Source: SFWF01 sp045539095
GTDB lineage: Bacteria > Bacillota > Clostridia > Oscillospirales > Acutalibacteraceae
Direction of reading: 5' to 3'
Length of the DNA: 34,443 bases
NCBI GenBank assembly: GCA_045539095.1
Contig: JAZQER010000049.1
Location: 1 to 34,443, forward strand
This document shows, piece after piece, positions 16,244 through 23,919 of the stretch; position 1 is the stretch's first letter; each line of letters begins with the position of its first letter. A program made the translations under genes and the position numbers. The notes below the pieces were generated by a model that saw only the letters and a list, made by a program, of their open reading frames with translations, was not told the origin of the DNA and made no database searches.

Positions 16244-17302
16244 TTGCAAAAAAAAGATATTCGTTCAATGAATATAACCGAGCTTGAAACTGAGTTTTAT
16301 TCTATAGGCGAAAAGAAGTTCAGAGCATTGCAGTTATATAACTGGCTAAGTAGCGGTATTCTTGATTTCGATTTAATGACTAATCTGCCAAAGACAACGC
16401 GCGAAAAGCTGAAAGAGAATTATTTTATACCCGATGTTGCGATTGAAAAAAAGTTTGTATCGAAGCTAGATGGTACTATAAAATATCTTTACCGTCTTTA
16501 TGACGGAGAGTACATTGAATCGGTTGTTATGAAGTATGAGCACGGATATACAGTATGTATTTCAACTCAGGTAGGCTGTAGGATGGGATGCAGCTTTTGC
16601 GCTTCAGGGATTAACGGACTTTACAGAAATTTATTGCCATCTGAAATGCTGGCACAGGTTGTAAAAGCTAATACGGATAATAATATCAGAATATCAAATA
16701 TAGTGCTTATGGGTATGGGTGAACCGCTCGATAATTTTGATAATGTTGTAAAATTTCTCAAACTTGTATCAGATGATAACGGCATAAATATAGGACTTCG
16801 TCATATTTCGTTGTCTACCTCGGGCTTAGTTTCGGGAATATATAAATTAAGTGAAGAAAATTTACCTATAACACTTTCAATTTCACTCCACGCGCCGTTT
16901 GACAGCATTAGAAGTCAAATGATGAAGGTAAATAATAAATGGAATATTTCAGAGTTAATTGAAGCGTGTAAAGCGTATCAAAAGGTCACAGGAAGAAGAA
17001 TATCCTTCGAGTACGCTATGATTAAAGGGGTTAATGATAGCGACGACTGCGCGAGACAACTCGCAAAAATTCTTCGCGGTATTATGTGTCATGTAAATCT
17101 TATCCCTGTAAATCCCATTAAGGAAAATACTTATGAAAAATCTGACCGCAAAGCATTGCAGAATTTTTGCGGAAAGCTTAACGGTTTAGGTATAAATACA
17201 ACGGTTAGAAGAACTCTGGGCAGTGATATTGATGCATCCTGTGGGCAACTTCGCCGTAAACATTTAAAAGAAGGAGGGGATTCCATTGAAAATATTCAGT
17301 AA
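16244..17302 (+). CDS. rlmN: 23S rRNA/tRNA A2 methyltransferase RlmN (radical SAM)
   Basis: A 352-aa protein starting at TTG 16244, with GGAG eight bases upstream. The radical-SAM cluster Cys are C112, C116 and C119 (GCRMGCSFC). The second essential Cys that carries the methyl group is C333 in SDIDASCGQLRR. GMGEPLDN is the SAM-binding strand. It methylates C2 of A2503 in 23S rRNA and A37 of some tRNAs. It overlaps the phosphatase gene by 17 bases. Confidence 0.96.
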   Translation: MQKKDIRSMNITELETEFYSIGEKKFRALQLYNWLSSGILDFDLMTNLPKTTREKLKENYFIPDVAIEKKFVSKLDGTIKYLYRLYDGEYIESVVMKYEHGYTVCISTQVGCRMGCSFCASGINGLYRNLLPSEMLAQVVKANTDNNIRISNIVLMGMGEPLDNFDNVVKFLKLVSDDNGINIGLRHISLSTSGLVSGIYKLSEENLPITLSISLHAPFDSIRSQMMKVNNKWNISELIEACKAYQKVTGRRISFEYAMIKGVNDSDDCARQLAKILRGIMCHVNLIPVNPIKENTYEKSDRKALQNFCGKLNGLGINTTVRRTLGSDIDASCGQLRRKHLKEGGDSIENIQ

Positions 17303-18011
17303 ATCAGATGTTGGTCTTAAGCGTTCAAGCAATCAGGATGCTTTTGTTGCCGGTGAGTTTGATAACGGCGCTGCGTTTGCAGTTGTTTGTGACGGAATGG
17401 GCGGCGCTAACGGAGGAAATGTTGCGAGCGAATGCGCAGCAAAAATAATATCTGAATATATTGTTAATTCTTATTCCCCTAAAATGAACAGTAATTCTGT
17501 AGAAAATATGCTTCGAGCGGCTGTTGATTCAGCAAATACTGAGATTTATGAAAAATCCAAGGATAACGAAGAATACTCAGGAATGGGTACGACGGTTGTT
17601 TGCGCTCTTGTTTGTGATAACCTTGCTCACATTGTACATGTAGGAGACAGTCGCGCCTATCTTGCGACCGGTGACAGTCTTGTTAAACTTACTGTTGATC
17701 ACTCTGTCGTGCAAACTATGATCGACAACGGTGAAATAAGTGAGGATGAGGCAAGAACCCACCCGAAAAAGAATATTATAACAAGGGCTGTAGGCGCAGA
17801 AAGTTCAGTTTTTAGCGATTATAATATTGCAATAAAGCCTGAGAATAATATTTTGCTATTATGCACCGACGGATTGACTAATTATGTAAGTGAGGAGCAG
17901 GTTTTCGAGGTTTTAAGGACTGTACCTGAGGAGCAGGTCGCTCAGACACTCATTAATCTTGCGAACGAAGCCGGCGGCGGCGACAACATAACAGTGGTTT
18001 TAGTTTATTGA
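17286..18011 (+). CDS. stp: PP2C-type Ser/Thr phosphatase (Stp/PrpC)
   Basis: A 241-aa cytosolic PP2C phosphatase starting at TTG 17286 behind GGAGGGG (17275-17281 region). Metal-binding motifs are VCDGMGGANGG, GMGTTVV, HVGDSRAYL and GGGDNITVV. It reverses phosphorylation by the neighbouring kinase PrkC; together they tune cell-wall, translation and spore-germination targets in Firmicutes. The start lies inside the end of rlmN, as often seen. Confidence 0.94.
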   Translation: MKIFSKSDVGLKRSSNQDAFVAGEFDNGAAFAVVCDGMGGANGGNVASECAAKIISEYIVNSYSPKMNSNSVENMLRAAVDSANTEIYEKSKDNEEYSGMGTTVVCALVCDNLAHIVHVGDSRAYLATGDSLVKLTVDHSVVQTMIDNGEISEDEARTHPKKNIITRAVGAESSVFSDYNIAIKPENNILLLCTDGLTNYVSEEQVFEVLRTVPEEQVAQTLINLANEAGGGDNITVVLVY

Positions 18012-18054
18012 TATACTACCGTAAATTTATGATTTTTTGATTGGAAGGTTAGTT

Positions 18055-20037
18055 ATGGATAAATATGTAGGAAAAAGACTTGACGGCAGATACGAGATTA
18101 TGGAGATCATCGGCGTTGGTGGAATGGCTGTTGTTTACAAGGCTTATGATAACGTTGACGACAAGATCGTGGCTATCAAGATATTGAAGGATGAGTTTAC
18201 AGGTAATGATGAATTTTTACGCAGATTCAAGAATGAATCAAAGGCTATTGCCGTTCTTTCTCATCCAAATATTGTTAAAGTTTTCGATGTCAGCTTTGGC
18301 GACCTTATACAGTATATTGTTATGGAACACATTGACGGCATAACTCTTAAAGAGCATATAGACCGAGAGGGACCACTTTCCTGGAGTGATGCCGTTCGCC
18401 TTACACTTCAAATATTGCGTGGACTTCAGCACGCACACGATAAAGGTGTCGTTCACAGAGATGTAAAACCTCAAAATATTATGGTGCTTTCTGACGGTAC
18501 AATCAAAGTTACAGACTTCGGTATCGCACGCTTTGCAAGAAGCGAGCAGCGAACAATAACAGATAAAGCTATAGGCTCAGTTCATTATATCAGCCCTGAA
18601 CAGGCTAGAGGTGAAAACACAGACGATAAAGCTGATATTTATTCTGTAGGTGTTATGCTTTATGAAATGATAACCGGTCAGTTACCGTTTCAAGCCGAAA
18701 GCGCAGTTTCTGTCGCTATAATGCAGCTTCAAAAGGATCCTAAGCTGCCACGAGATATAAACGGTTCAATTCCGATTGGTCTCGAACAAATAACTATGCA
18801 TGCTATGCAGAAGGATGCGGCTCGGCGCTATAAATCGGCTGCTGAAATGCTTTGTGACCTTGAGGAATTTAAAAAGAATCCTGCTGTTACCTTTGATTAT
18901 GATTATTTTATAGACGATTCTCCAACAAAATTTATTCCTCTTTCTGAAAAAGAAGAAAGCCAGAACGGCAGCGAACAAACTGAGAAGTCAGCTATCATTC
19001 CTATTCTTGCGGGTATCTCTGTTACGTTTGTCATTGCAATCATAGTGCTCGGTATATTCTTGTACCGTCAATTCTTTATTGGAGATAGTGCTGAGTTTAA
19101 AGTGCATGACCTTGTTGGTTATCAATATACCGAAATTCAGTCGAATGAAGAGTACAACGAGCTATACAATATAGTATTTAAATATGAAAATACCGATCAA
19201 TATGATCCGGGAGAGATATTTAGACAAGACCCAGAGGCCGGAAAAGACATTAAAAAGGGCGGTAAGCTTACTTTATATGTCAGTCTCGGTGAAAAAACTG
19301 TTGTAGTACCCGATGTCTACGGAATGTCTGCCGTTCGAGCAAAGCAAGAGCTTGAAACGAAAGGCTTCATTGTTACAGAAATTCTCGAAGCAAATAACGA
19401 TGTTGATGCAGGAAATGTTATACGAACCGACCCTGCAAAGAGTTCGGAGCTTACCGAGAATTCGAAAATCACCCTTTATGTAAGCTCTGGTCAGCCTGAG
19501 ATTCCCGTATCACTTCCTTATTTGATCGGACTCTCTCGTGCAGATGCAGAGGCAGAACTTCAGCGTTATGGCTTAACTCTAGGAGATGTTACTGAAGTAA
19601 ATTCTTTTACAGACGCAGGTTATGTTGTTTCTCAAGACCCCTCTACGGTAAATACTGTAACTGTTAATAAGGGAAGTGCAGTTAATATCGGTCTCAGCAG
19701 AGGATATCTTATAGTTGATCTTAATATGAGCCTACCTGATGATTTTGCTTACGATAGCGCATATGTTTCTTTGCTTGACGAAAACGGAAATACAGTAGCA
19801 ACATCTACCGGTATGGTAAACCTTAGCGAGTCTGGGTACAAATACACCTTTAGCGGAGTTAAAGTTAAAAAGCAATATGCTAAATTCACTATTAGACTTT
19901 CAACCGGCTCAGGAATCAGCTCAGGATATGATGTTCTACAGATTCAGATAACCGATGAAAACGGACAATATGTAGTTGTAAATAATTTTGATAAATTTCA
20001 CTATCCTAAAAAAGCAACCGATGGCGGTATGAACTAA
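18055..20037 (+). CDS. prkC: PASTA-domain Ser/Thr protein kinase PrkC (StkP/PknB type)
   Basis: A 660-aa single-pass membrane kinase. ATG 18055 has GGAAGG nine bases upstream; an in-frame TTG at 18037 overlaps that site. The kinase domain has a Gly loop GVGGMAVVYKA, Lys42 in VAIKIL, HRD at 134-136 (HRDVKPQN), DFGIAR and GSVHYISPEQARGE. A membrane helix spans about 313-338. Outside are three PASTA repeats (about 344-412, 416-481, 482-549), which in the family bind cell-wall muropeptides. They are followed by an extra beta-rich domain of about 100 residues (about 555-655) that I do not recognise. It forms a switch with the upstream phosphatase. Confidence 0.95.
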   Translation: MDKYVGKRLDGRYEIMEIIGVGGMAVVYKAYDNVDDKIVAIKILKDEFTGNDEFLRRFKNESKAIAVLSHPNIVKVFDVSFGDLIQYIVMEHIDGITLKEHIDREGPLSWSDAVRLTLQILRGLQHAHDKGVVHRDVKPQNIMVLSDGTIKVTDFGIARFARSEQRTITDKAIGSVHYISPEQARGENTDDKADIYSVGVMLYEMITGQLPFQAESAVSVAIMQLQKDPKLPRDINGSIPIGLEQITMHAMQKDAARRYKSAAEMLCDLEEFKKNPAVTFDYDYFIDDSPTKFIPLSEKEESQNGSEQTEKSAIIPILAGISVTFVIAIIVLGIFLYRQFFIGDSAEFKVHDLVGYQYTEIQSNEEYNELYNIVFKYENTDQYDPGEIFRQDPEAGKDIKKGGKLTLYVSLGEKTVVVPDVYGMSAVRAKQELETKGFIVTEILEANNDVDAGNVIRTDPAKSSELTENSKITLYVSSGQPEIPVSLPYLIGLSRADAEAELQRYGLTLGDVTEVNSFTDAGYVVSQDPSTVNTVTVNKGSAVNIGLSRGYLIVDLNMSLPDDFAYDSAYVSLLDENGNTVATSTGMVNLSESGYKYTFSGVKVKKQYAKFTIRLSTGSGISSGYDVLQIQITDENGQYVVVNNFDKFHYPKKATDGGMN

Positions 20038-20042
20038 GTATT

Positions 20043-20918
20043 ATGAAGGGATTAATTGTTAAATCGGTTTCTGGCTTTTACTATGTTAAGTGCGATAATG
20101 GAATTGTTGAATGTAAAGCAAGAGGAAGGTTCCGCAATATAGGAACCTCTCCGCTTGTCGGTGACATGGTTGAAATTTCATTAAACGGTTGTAAGGGGAC
20201 CGTTGAAAATGTTTTAGAAAGAAAAAACCATCTTGACAGACCTCCTCTCGCTAACATTGACAAGCTTTTCATTGTTTCTTCTGCCATAACGCCGACACCC
20301 AATCTTTTGCTTATTGACAGAATGACGGCACTATGCGAATTTAATAACATAACACCTGTTATTGTCTTTAATAAAGCCGATGCAGGGGATTTGTCTGAGT
20401 ACGTTTCAAAGTACAGTGCCGTTGGATACACCGCTATTCAATGCTCTGCCGTCAGCGGTCACGGTATCGATGAAATAATTTCCGAGCTTGGCGGCTGCAT
20501 CAGTGCCTTTACGGGCAACTCGGGAGTAGGTAAGTCAAGTATTCTTAATAAAATATTTCCCGACCTTGCACTAAGAACAGCTGAAGTGAGCGAAAAACTC
20601 GGCAGAGGCAGGCATACGACCCGTCACTGTGAATTGTTTTATCATCGGTTCAATGGCTATGTAGCAGATACGCCCGGATTTTCGTCTCTTGAATATGATA
20701 TGAATAATATTGAATTCAAAAATTCGCTGGCTTCTTGTTTCCCTGAGTTAAACAAGATTGAGGGAGCTTGTCTGTTTTCTGACTGCAAGCATATAGGGGA
20801 AAAAGGATGCGCGGCTGATACTGCTGTGTCACTTGGAAATATTGATTCTAACAGACTTTATTCTTACAGAACGATATTTGATGAGCTTAAAGACATTAAA
20901 CCATGGAATATAAGATAA
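20043..20918 (+). CDS. rsgA: Ribosome small-subunit GTPase RsgA
   Basis: A 291-aa protein with the circularly permuted G-domain order typical of RsgA: NKAD (111-114, G4) comes before GNSGVGKS (158-165, G1) and ADTPGFSSLE (G3). An N-terminal OB fold and a C-terminal zinc site (CLFSDCKHIGEKGC) are present. It checks late 30S assembly. It starts five bases after prkC and ends at a strong terminator. The rpe and thiN genes that usually follow in Firmicutes are absent. Confidence 0.95.
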   Translation: MKGLIVKSVSGFYYVKCDNGIVECKARGRFRNIGTSPLVGDMVEISLNGCKGTVENVLERKNHLDRPPLANIDKLFIVSSAITPTPNLLLIDRMTALCEFNNITPVIVFNKADAGDLSEYVSKYSAVGYTAIQCSAVSGHGIDEIISELGGCISAFTGNSGVGKSSILNKIFPDLALRTAEVSEKLGRGRHTTRHCELFYHRFNGYVADTPGFSSLEYDMNNIEFKNSLASCFPELNKIEGACLFSDCKHIGEKGCAADTAVSLGNIDSNRLYSYRTIFDELKDIKPWNIR

Positions 20919-20946
20919 ACCGATAGCAAACGCTATCGGTTTTTTC
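20917..20946 (+). terminator. Intrinsic terminator closing the yicC-rsgA operon
   Basis: An 11-bp stem (20917-20927 with 20932-20942, core ACCGATAGC) with an AAAC loop and a T run to 20945. It overlaps the rsgA stop codon and separates rsgA from the coat locus. Confidence 0.9.
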
Positions 20947-20975
20947 GTAACAATTTTTATTGAGATTAATATAAT
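20947..20975 (+). promoter_or_regulatory. Possible promoter for the spoVM locus
   Basis: TATAAT at 20970-20975, with a weak -35 (GTAACA, 20947-20952) 17 bp upstream. A start of transcription is needed here because of the terminator just before. A sporulation sigma factor would be expected for spoVM, but I cannot match a clean SigE pair, so this is tentative. Confidence 0.35.
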
Positions 20976-21003
20976 GATAATAGGTTAATGAAGGCGGTGG
21001 CTT

Positions 21004-21159
21004 ATGAGAAAACGAAACAATGTATTAAAAAACGGTGTGCTGATTGCTTCATTCGGTTTAGGGTTGCTGTTAGCTTGCTTTTTGCCGGTAAAATTTCTTG
21101 TCGGTATACTTGCCATTGCTGTAATTATACTGGGAATATTCTGTGCTAAATGCTGTTGA
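21004..21159 (+). CDS. 51-aa small membrane protein upstream of spoVM
   Basis: A short gene with a strong ribosome site (AAGGCGGTGG, 20991-21000) three bases before ATG 21004. The product has a basic start (MRKRNNVLKNG), then two hydrophobic stretches broken by a Pro-Lys turn (FLPVK) and ends in CAKCC. This fits a hairpin of two short helices or one long helix. It lies 14 bases upstream of spoVM with no terminator, so the two are probably co-expressed. I do not recognise a family, and the function is unknown. A coat or forespore-membrane role is inferred only from position. Confidence 0.65.
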   Translation: MRKRNNVLKNGVLIASFGLGLLLACFLPVKFLVGILAIAVIILGIFCAKCC

Positions 21160-21173
21160 TGGGAGTTGCTGTT

Positions 21174-21257
21174 ATGAAGGTTGTTCTTGTTAAGAGTCCG
21201 AAAATTTTAAGCGGTTTTTTGAGATTGATTTTTAAAGTAAAAAAAGAAAATACATAA
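21174..21257 (+). CDS. spoVM: Stage V sporulation protein M (SpoVM)
   Basis: A 27-aa peptide: MKVVLVKSPK, then ILSGFLRLIF and a charged tail KVKKENT. It follows the SpoVM pattern of a Met-Lys start, a K-x-P-K segment, L-x-G and an amphipathic helix with a conserved Arg. B. subtilis SpoVM is 26 aa with the corresponding KLPKFLGG segment and Arg. SpoVM binds the curved forespore membrane and anchors SpoIVA, the coat basement layer. GGGAG lies eight bases before the ATG. In Bacillus spoVM is also found downstream of the prkC-rsgA cluster. The adjoining sipL gene strengthens the call. Confidence 0.85.
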   Translation: MKVVLVKSPKILSGFLRLIFKVKKENT

Positions 21258-21266
21258 ATTAAAAAG

Positions 21267-21296
21267 AAAGCTGAGAAATTATCTCGGCTTTTTTTC
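21267..21296 (+). terminator. Intrinsic terminator after spoVM
   Basis: A 10-bp stem AAAGCTGAGA / TCTCGGCTTT (21267-21276 with 21282-21291, one G-T pair), a five-base loop and a T run to 21295. It starts ten bases after the spoVM stop codon, so sipL needs its own promoter. Confidence 0.88.
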
Positions 21297-21321
21297 ATAT
21301 TTAAAGTTTTCGGGTAATATA

Positions 21322-21329
21322 CATATAAT
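21322..21329 (+). promoter_or_regulatory. Possible mother-cell (SigE-like) -10 element for sipL
   Basis: CATATAAT resembles the SigE -10 (CATACA-T). A good SigE -35 (TCATATT, 21295-21301) is present but 20 bp upstream, longer than the usual 13-15. The TATAAT inside could equally serve sigma-A, though without a good -35. An element is needed here because of the terminator at 21267. Confidence 0.35.
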
Positions 21330-21356
21330 GAATGAATTATAAAAGGAGCAGTTAAT

Positions 21357-22889
21357 ATGGAAAGTAATTTGAAAACAAAGAATTTTTGTACTAAAGAATG
21401 CCTGCTTAAAAGCGAAAAAGATATACCTATTGAAACCGAATTTATTTTACCAGACTATTGTCAACCGATTAAAAAAATACTTAGTGTCAAAACAGAGCCT
21501 GCAATATCGTCAAAAAATATATCTGGTAATTTTTTAAATCTTGATGGCGTTGCAGGTTTGAAGGTTATATACCTTGATGACCGAGATGTTCTTGCAAGCT
21601 TTGAAAGTGCATTCGTTTTTTCGAAGAATATAGAGTGTGATTTTGATTTGCAGGGGACGCAGATAATCGCTGATGCTTCGTCGGATAAAATAAATCTAAG
21701 AGTTCTGAGCGAAAGAAAAATTGAATTAAACGGTGCGGTCAGTGTAAAGCTTTGCATTAACAAGATAAGCACTAAAAAATGCTTATGTCCTATGTCGGAC
21801 GACAGGTATGAAACCTTATGCACAACATTACAAACCAATGATAACATAATGTTTGCTGAAAAAAATCTTATAGTTGATGAGGAGCTGGCTCTCAGTGATT
21901 CTCATGCGCAAATAGGAAAAATACTCAATTACTCTGGCAAGATACTTGCAGATGAATGCAAAATAATGAACGGTAAAGTAATGCTTAAGGGCAACTTACT
22001 TATAAAAGTTACATATTTATCTGCAGATAACTTTTCAGCTTGCCACTATGAGCAAAAGTTACCGTATAGTCAGGTTTGTGATATCGACGGGATTGATGAG
22101 AGCTTTAAATGCGAAACTGAAGAAAAACTTGTGTTTTTAGAGGTAAAATGCAGAAATGACGGCTATGACGAAAATAGGACGATGTCGGTTAACGCTAAGG
22201 TGCATATCAGTATTGAGGCTTTTTGCGAGACGGAAGACAGTGTAGTGTTGGATATTTATTCAACGAGTGAAAATATTGAGGCACAGACTGATATAATTCG
22301 TATAAGAAAGCATGCTGAAAAGGTAAAAGATACCTTTGTCGCGCGTAAAAGCCTTGAGTTTTCAGGCGGCGCTGTAAGCAGTGTTCTTGATATTTTCTCC
22401 GAAGTGCAGACTAGAGGTGTAAAATTTATCAATAATTATATATCGGTATTTGGTATAGTTTATATAAAAATGATAGTCTGTGATGCAAGCGGCACACCGG
22501 AATTTTGTGAACGAACTATTGATTTTGAATATAAATATAAAACTGCTTCTGATTGCAAAAACAGCGAATACGATGCCGATATTCAAATATCAAATCTTTC
22601 GTATGTTATCAGTTCTGACAGTTGCGTTGAGATTTGCTGTGAGATGTCGGTTTGTTTAGAAATTATTGATGTCTCAGAATATAATGTTGTGACATCAATA
22701 TCTCCCATAGGTGAGATAAACCGCAAATGTAATGAGTGCTCGGTGTTATTATGCTATCTAGAGGAAGAAACCGATCTTTGGTCCGTCGCAAAAAAATATA
22801 GAAGCTGTATAACAGAGATAGCTGCAATTAATTCTATTGATAGCGGAAGAAAAACGGTAAGTGGCGCAGTGATAATACCTGTTAAATAA
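21357..22889 (+). CDS. sipL: SipL-like spore coat protein (SPOCS/DUF3794 repeats + LysM)
   Basis: A 510-aa soluble protein with no signal peptide. The N-terminal part opens with PIETEFILPDYCQPIKKIL, typical of the SPOCS/DUF3794 domain. Further beta-rich repeats of the same kind follow (for example near LIVDEELALSD and later FVARKSLEFSGG). The last about 45 residues (ETDLWSVAKKYRSCITEIAAINS and on to GAVIIPVK) form a LysM domain. This is the layout of C. difficile SipL, whose LysM end binds SpoIVA during coat assembly. AAAGGAG lies about nine bases before ATG 21357. Its place next to spoVM fits a coat-basement function. Other DUF3794 + LysM proteins exist, so the exact orthology is an inference. 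Confidence 0.82.
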   Translation: MESNLKTKNFCTKECLLKSEKDIPIETEFILPDYCQPIKKILSVKTEPAISSKNISGNFLNLDGVAGLKVIYLDDRDVLASFESAFVFSKNIECDFDLQGTQIIADASSDKINLRVLSERKIELNGAVSVKLCINKISTKKCLCPMSDDRYETLCTTLQTNDNIMFAEKNLIVDEELALSDSHAQIGKILNYSGKILADECKIMNGKVMLKGNLLIKVTYLSADNFSACHYEQKLPYSQVCDIDGIDESFKCETEEKLVFLEVKCRNDGYDENRTMSVNAKVHISIEAFCETEDSVVLDIYSTSENIEAQTDIIRIRKHAEKVKDTFVARKSLEFSGGAVSSVLDIFSEVQTRGVKFINNYISVFGIVYIKMIVCDASGTPEFCERTIDFEYKYKTASDCKNSEYDADIQISNLSYVISSDSCVEICCEMSVCLEIIDVSEYNVVTSISPIGEINRKCNECSVLLCYLEEETDLWSVAKKYRSCITEIAAINSIDSGRKTVSGAVIIPVK

Positions 22890-22917
22890 TAAAACTCCCC
22901 TAGGGGAGTTTTATTAT
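22886..22917. terminator. Bidirectional terminator between sipL and the reductase gene
   Basis: A perfect palindrome centred on CCTAGG (22899-22904), with arms AATAAAACTCC and GGAGTTTTATT. The A/T ends give a T run in both directions, matching the convergent genes on each side. Confidence 0.85.
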
Positions 22918-22956
22918 ACTTAATTTATTGTTCAATTTTTTAGCTACCTTTATTAT

Positions 22957-23691
22957 TTAAACAACTAAACCGCCGTTAACTCCTATAACTTGTCCTGTTA
23001 TAAAGGACGCTTCGTCAGAAGCGAGGAAGAGGGAGATTGCTGCAACATCGTTAGTCGAACCTATACGTCCTAACGGCGTTTCATCAACAATTGCTGCAAC
23101 ATCTTCCAAGGTCAGCTCTTGATTCATTCCGGTTTCAATAAGACCGGGCGCTATACAGTTTACTCTAATGCCACTCGGACCTACCTCTTTAGCAAGTGCT
23201 TTTGTTAGGCCTATAACACCCGCTTTTGCGGCAGAATAGGCAACCTCGCAAGAAGCTCCTACTTGACCCCACATAGAAGATATGTTGATAATACATCCGG
23301 ATTTTTTTTCAATCATATGGGGGAGAACAGCTTGACAGCAATTAAATACGCCACCAAGATTAGTATCAAGTACTTCATTCCATTCAATCTCGCTAAGATC
23401 TGTAAAGAGACCCTGACTTGCAATACCTGCGTTGTTAATCAGAATATCTACGCCGCCAAAACGTTCGATAGTCTCTTTAACCATTAGGTCCACATCAATT
23501 CTGTTTCGCACATTTGCCTGATAGGGGATAACCTTAAATCCGCTTTCACTTAGCGACTTTTGAAGAATAAGGGCAGACTGAACTGAATTATTGTAATTCA
23601 TAACAACATTATATCCTTTTTCAGCAAAACGGATAGCTGTTGCAGCGCCAATACCCTTAGAAGCGCCTGTTATTAATACTGTTTTGTTCAT
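22957..23691 (-). CDS. SDR reductase, EF-P 5-aminopentanone reductase (YmfI) or FabG type
   Basis: A 244-aa classical short-chain dehydrogenase. The NAD(P) motif is GASKGIG (9-15), then NNAG, catalytic Ser in ISSMWG, and YSAAK. The ISS-x-WG-x-x-GASCEV-x-YS stretch is what I recall from YmfI, which reduces the 5-aminopentanone group on EF-P in Bacillus, more than from the FabG of fatty acid synthesis. No fab genes or efp lie nearby, so context does not decide. GGGAGAG precedes the ATG. It is a single-gene unit with its own promoter (23724-23751). Confidence 0.85.
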   Translation of the reverse strand: MNKTVLITGASKGIGAATAIRFAEKGYNVVMNYNNSVQSALILQKSLSESGFKVIPYQANVRNRIDVDLMVKETIERFGGVDILINNAGIASQGLFTDLSEIEWNEVLDTNLGGVFNCCQAVLPHMIEKKSGCIINISSMWGQVGASCEVAYSAAKAGVIGLTKALAKEVGPSGIRVNCIAPGLIETGMNQELTLEDVAAIVDETPLGRIGSTNDVAAISLFLASDEASFITGQVIGVNGGLVV

Positions 23692-23723
23692 AATTACTCT
23701 CCCAAACGTTATTTTATGTAAAT

Positions 23724-23751
23724 ATTATAACATAAAAATTTATAAATTCAA
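23724..23751 (-). promoter_or_regulatory. Sigma-A promoter for the SDR reductase
   Basis: Minus-strand TTGAAT (23746-23751), a 16-bp spacer and TATAAT (23724-23729), preceded by TGT, so an extended -10. The expected start is about 25 bases before the ATG. Confidence 0.65.
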
Positions 23752-23858
23752 CCGCTATTTAACCACAACCAATAGATTAACATAAAGTTGTAAAACATAT
23801 ATATTGTGTGGTTTACATAACGAGTTAACATAATATTTTAAACTCTGAAAATATCTTG

Positions 23859-23887
23859 TTGACATAATATTTTTTTTGGTGTATAAC
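23859..23887 (+). promoter_or_regulatory. Sigma-A promoter for proC-spoIIM-xerD
   Basis: TTGACA (23859-23864), 17 bp, TATAAC (23882-23887). The transcript should start near 23893, about 25 bases before proC. The sequence ACATAATATTTT around the -35 also occurs at 23828-23839, which could mark a regulator site. Confidence 0.7.
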
Positions 23888-23919
23888 TATAAATATAGTT
23901 GAAATATAGGCGGATTTAT

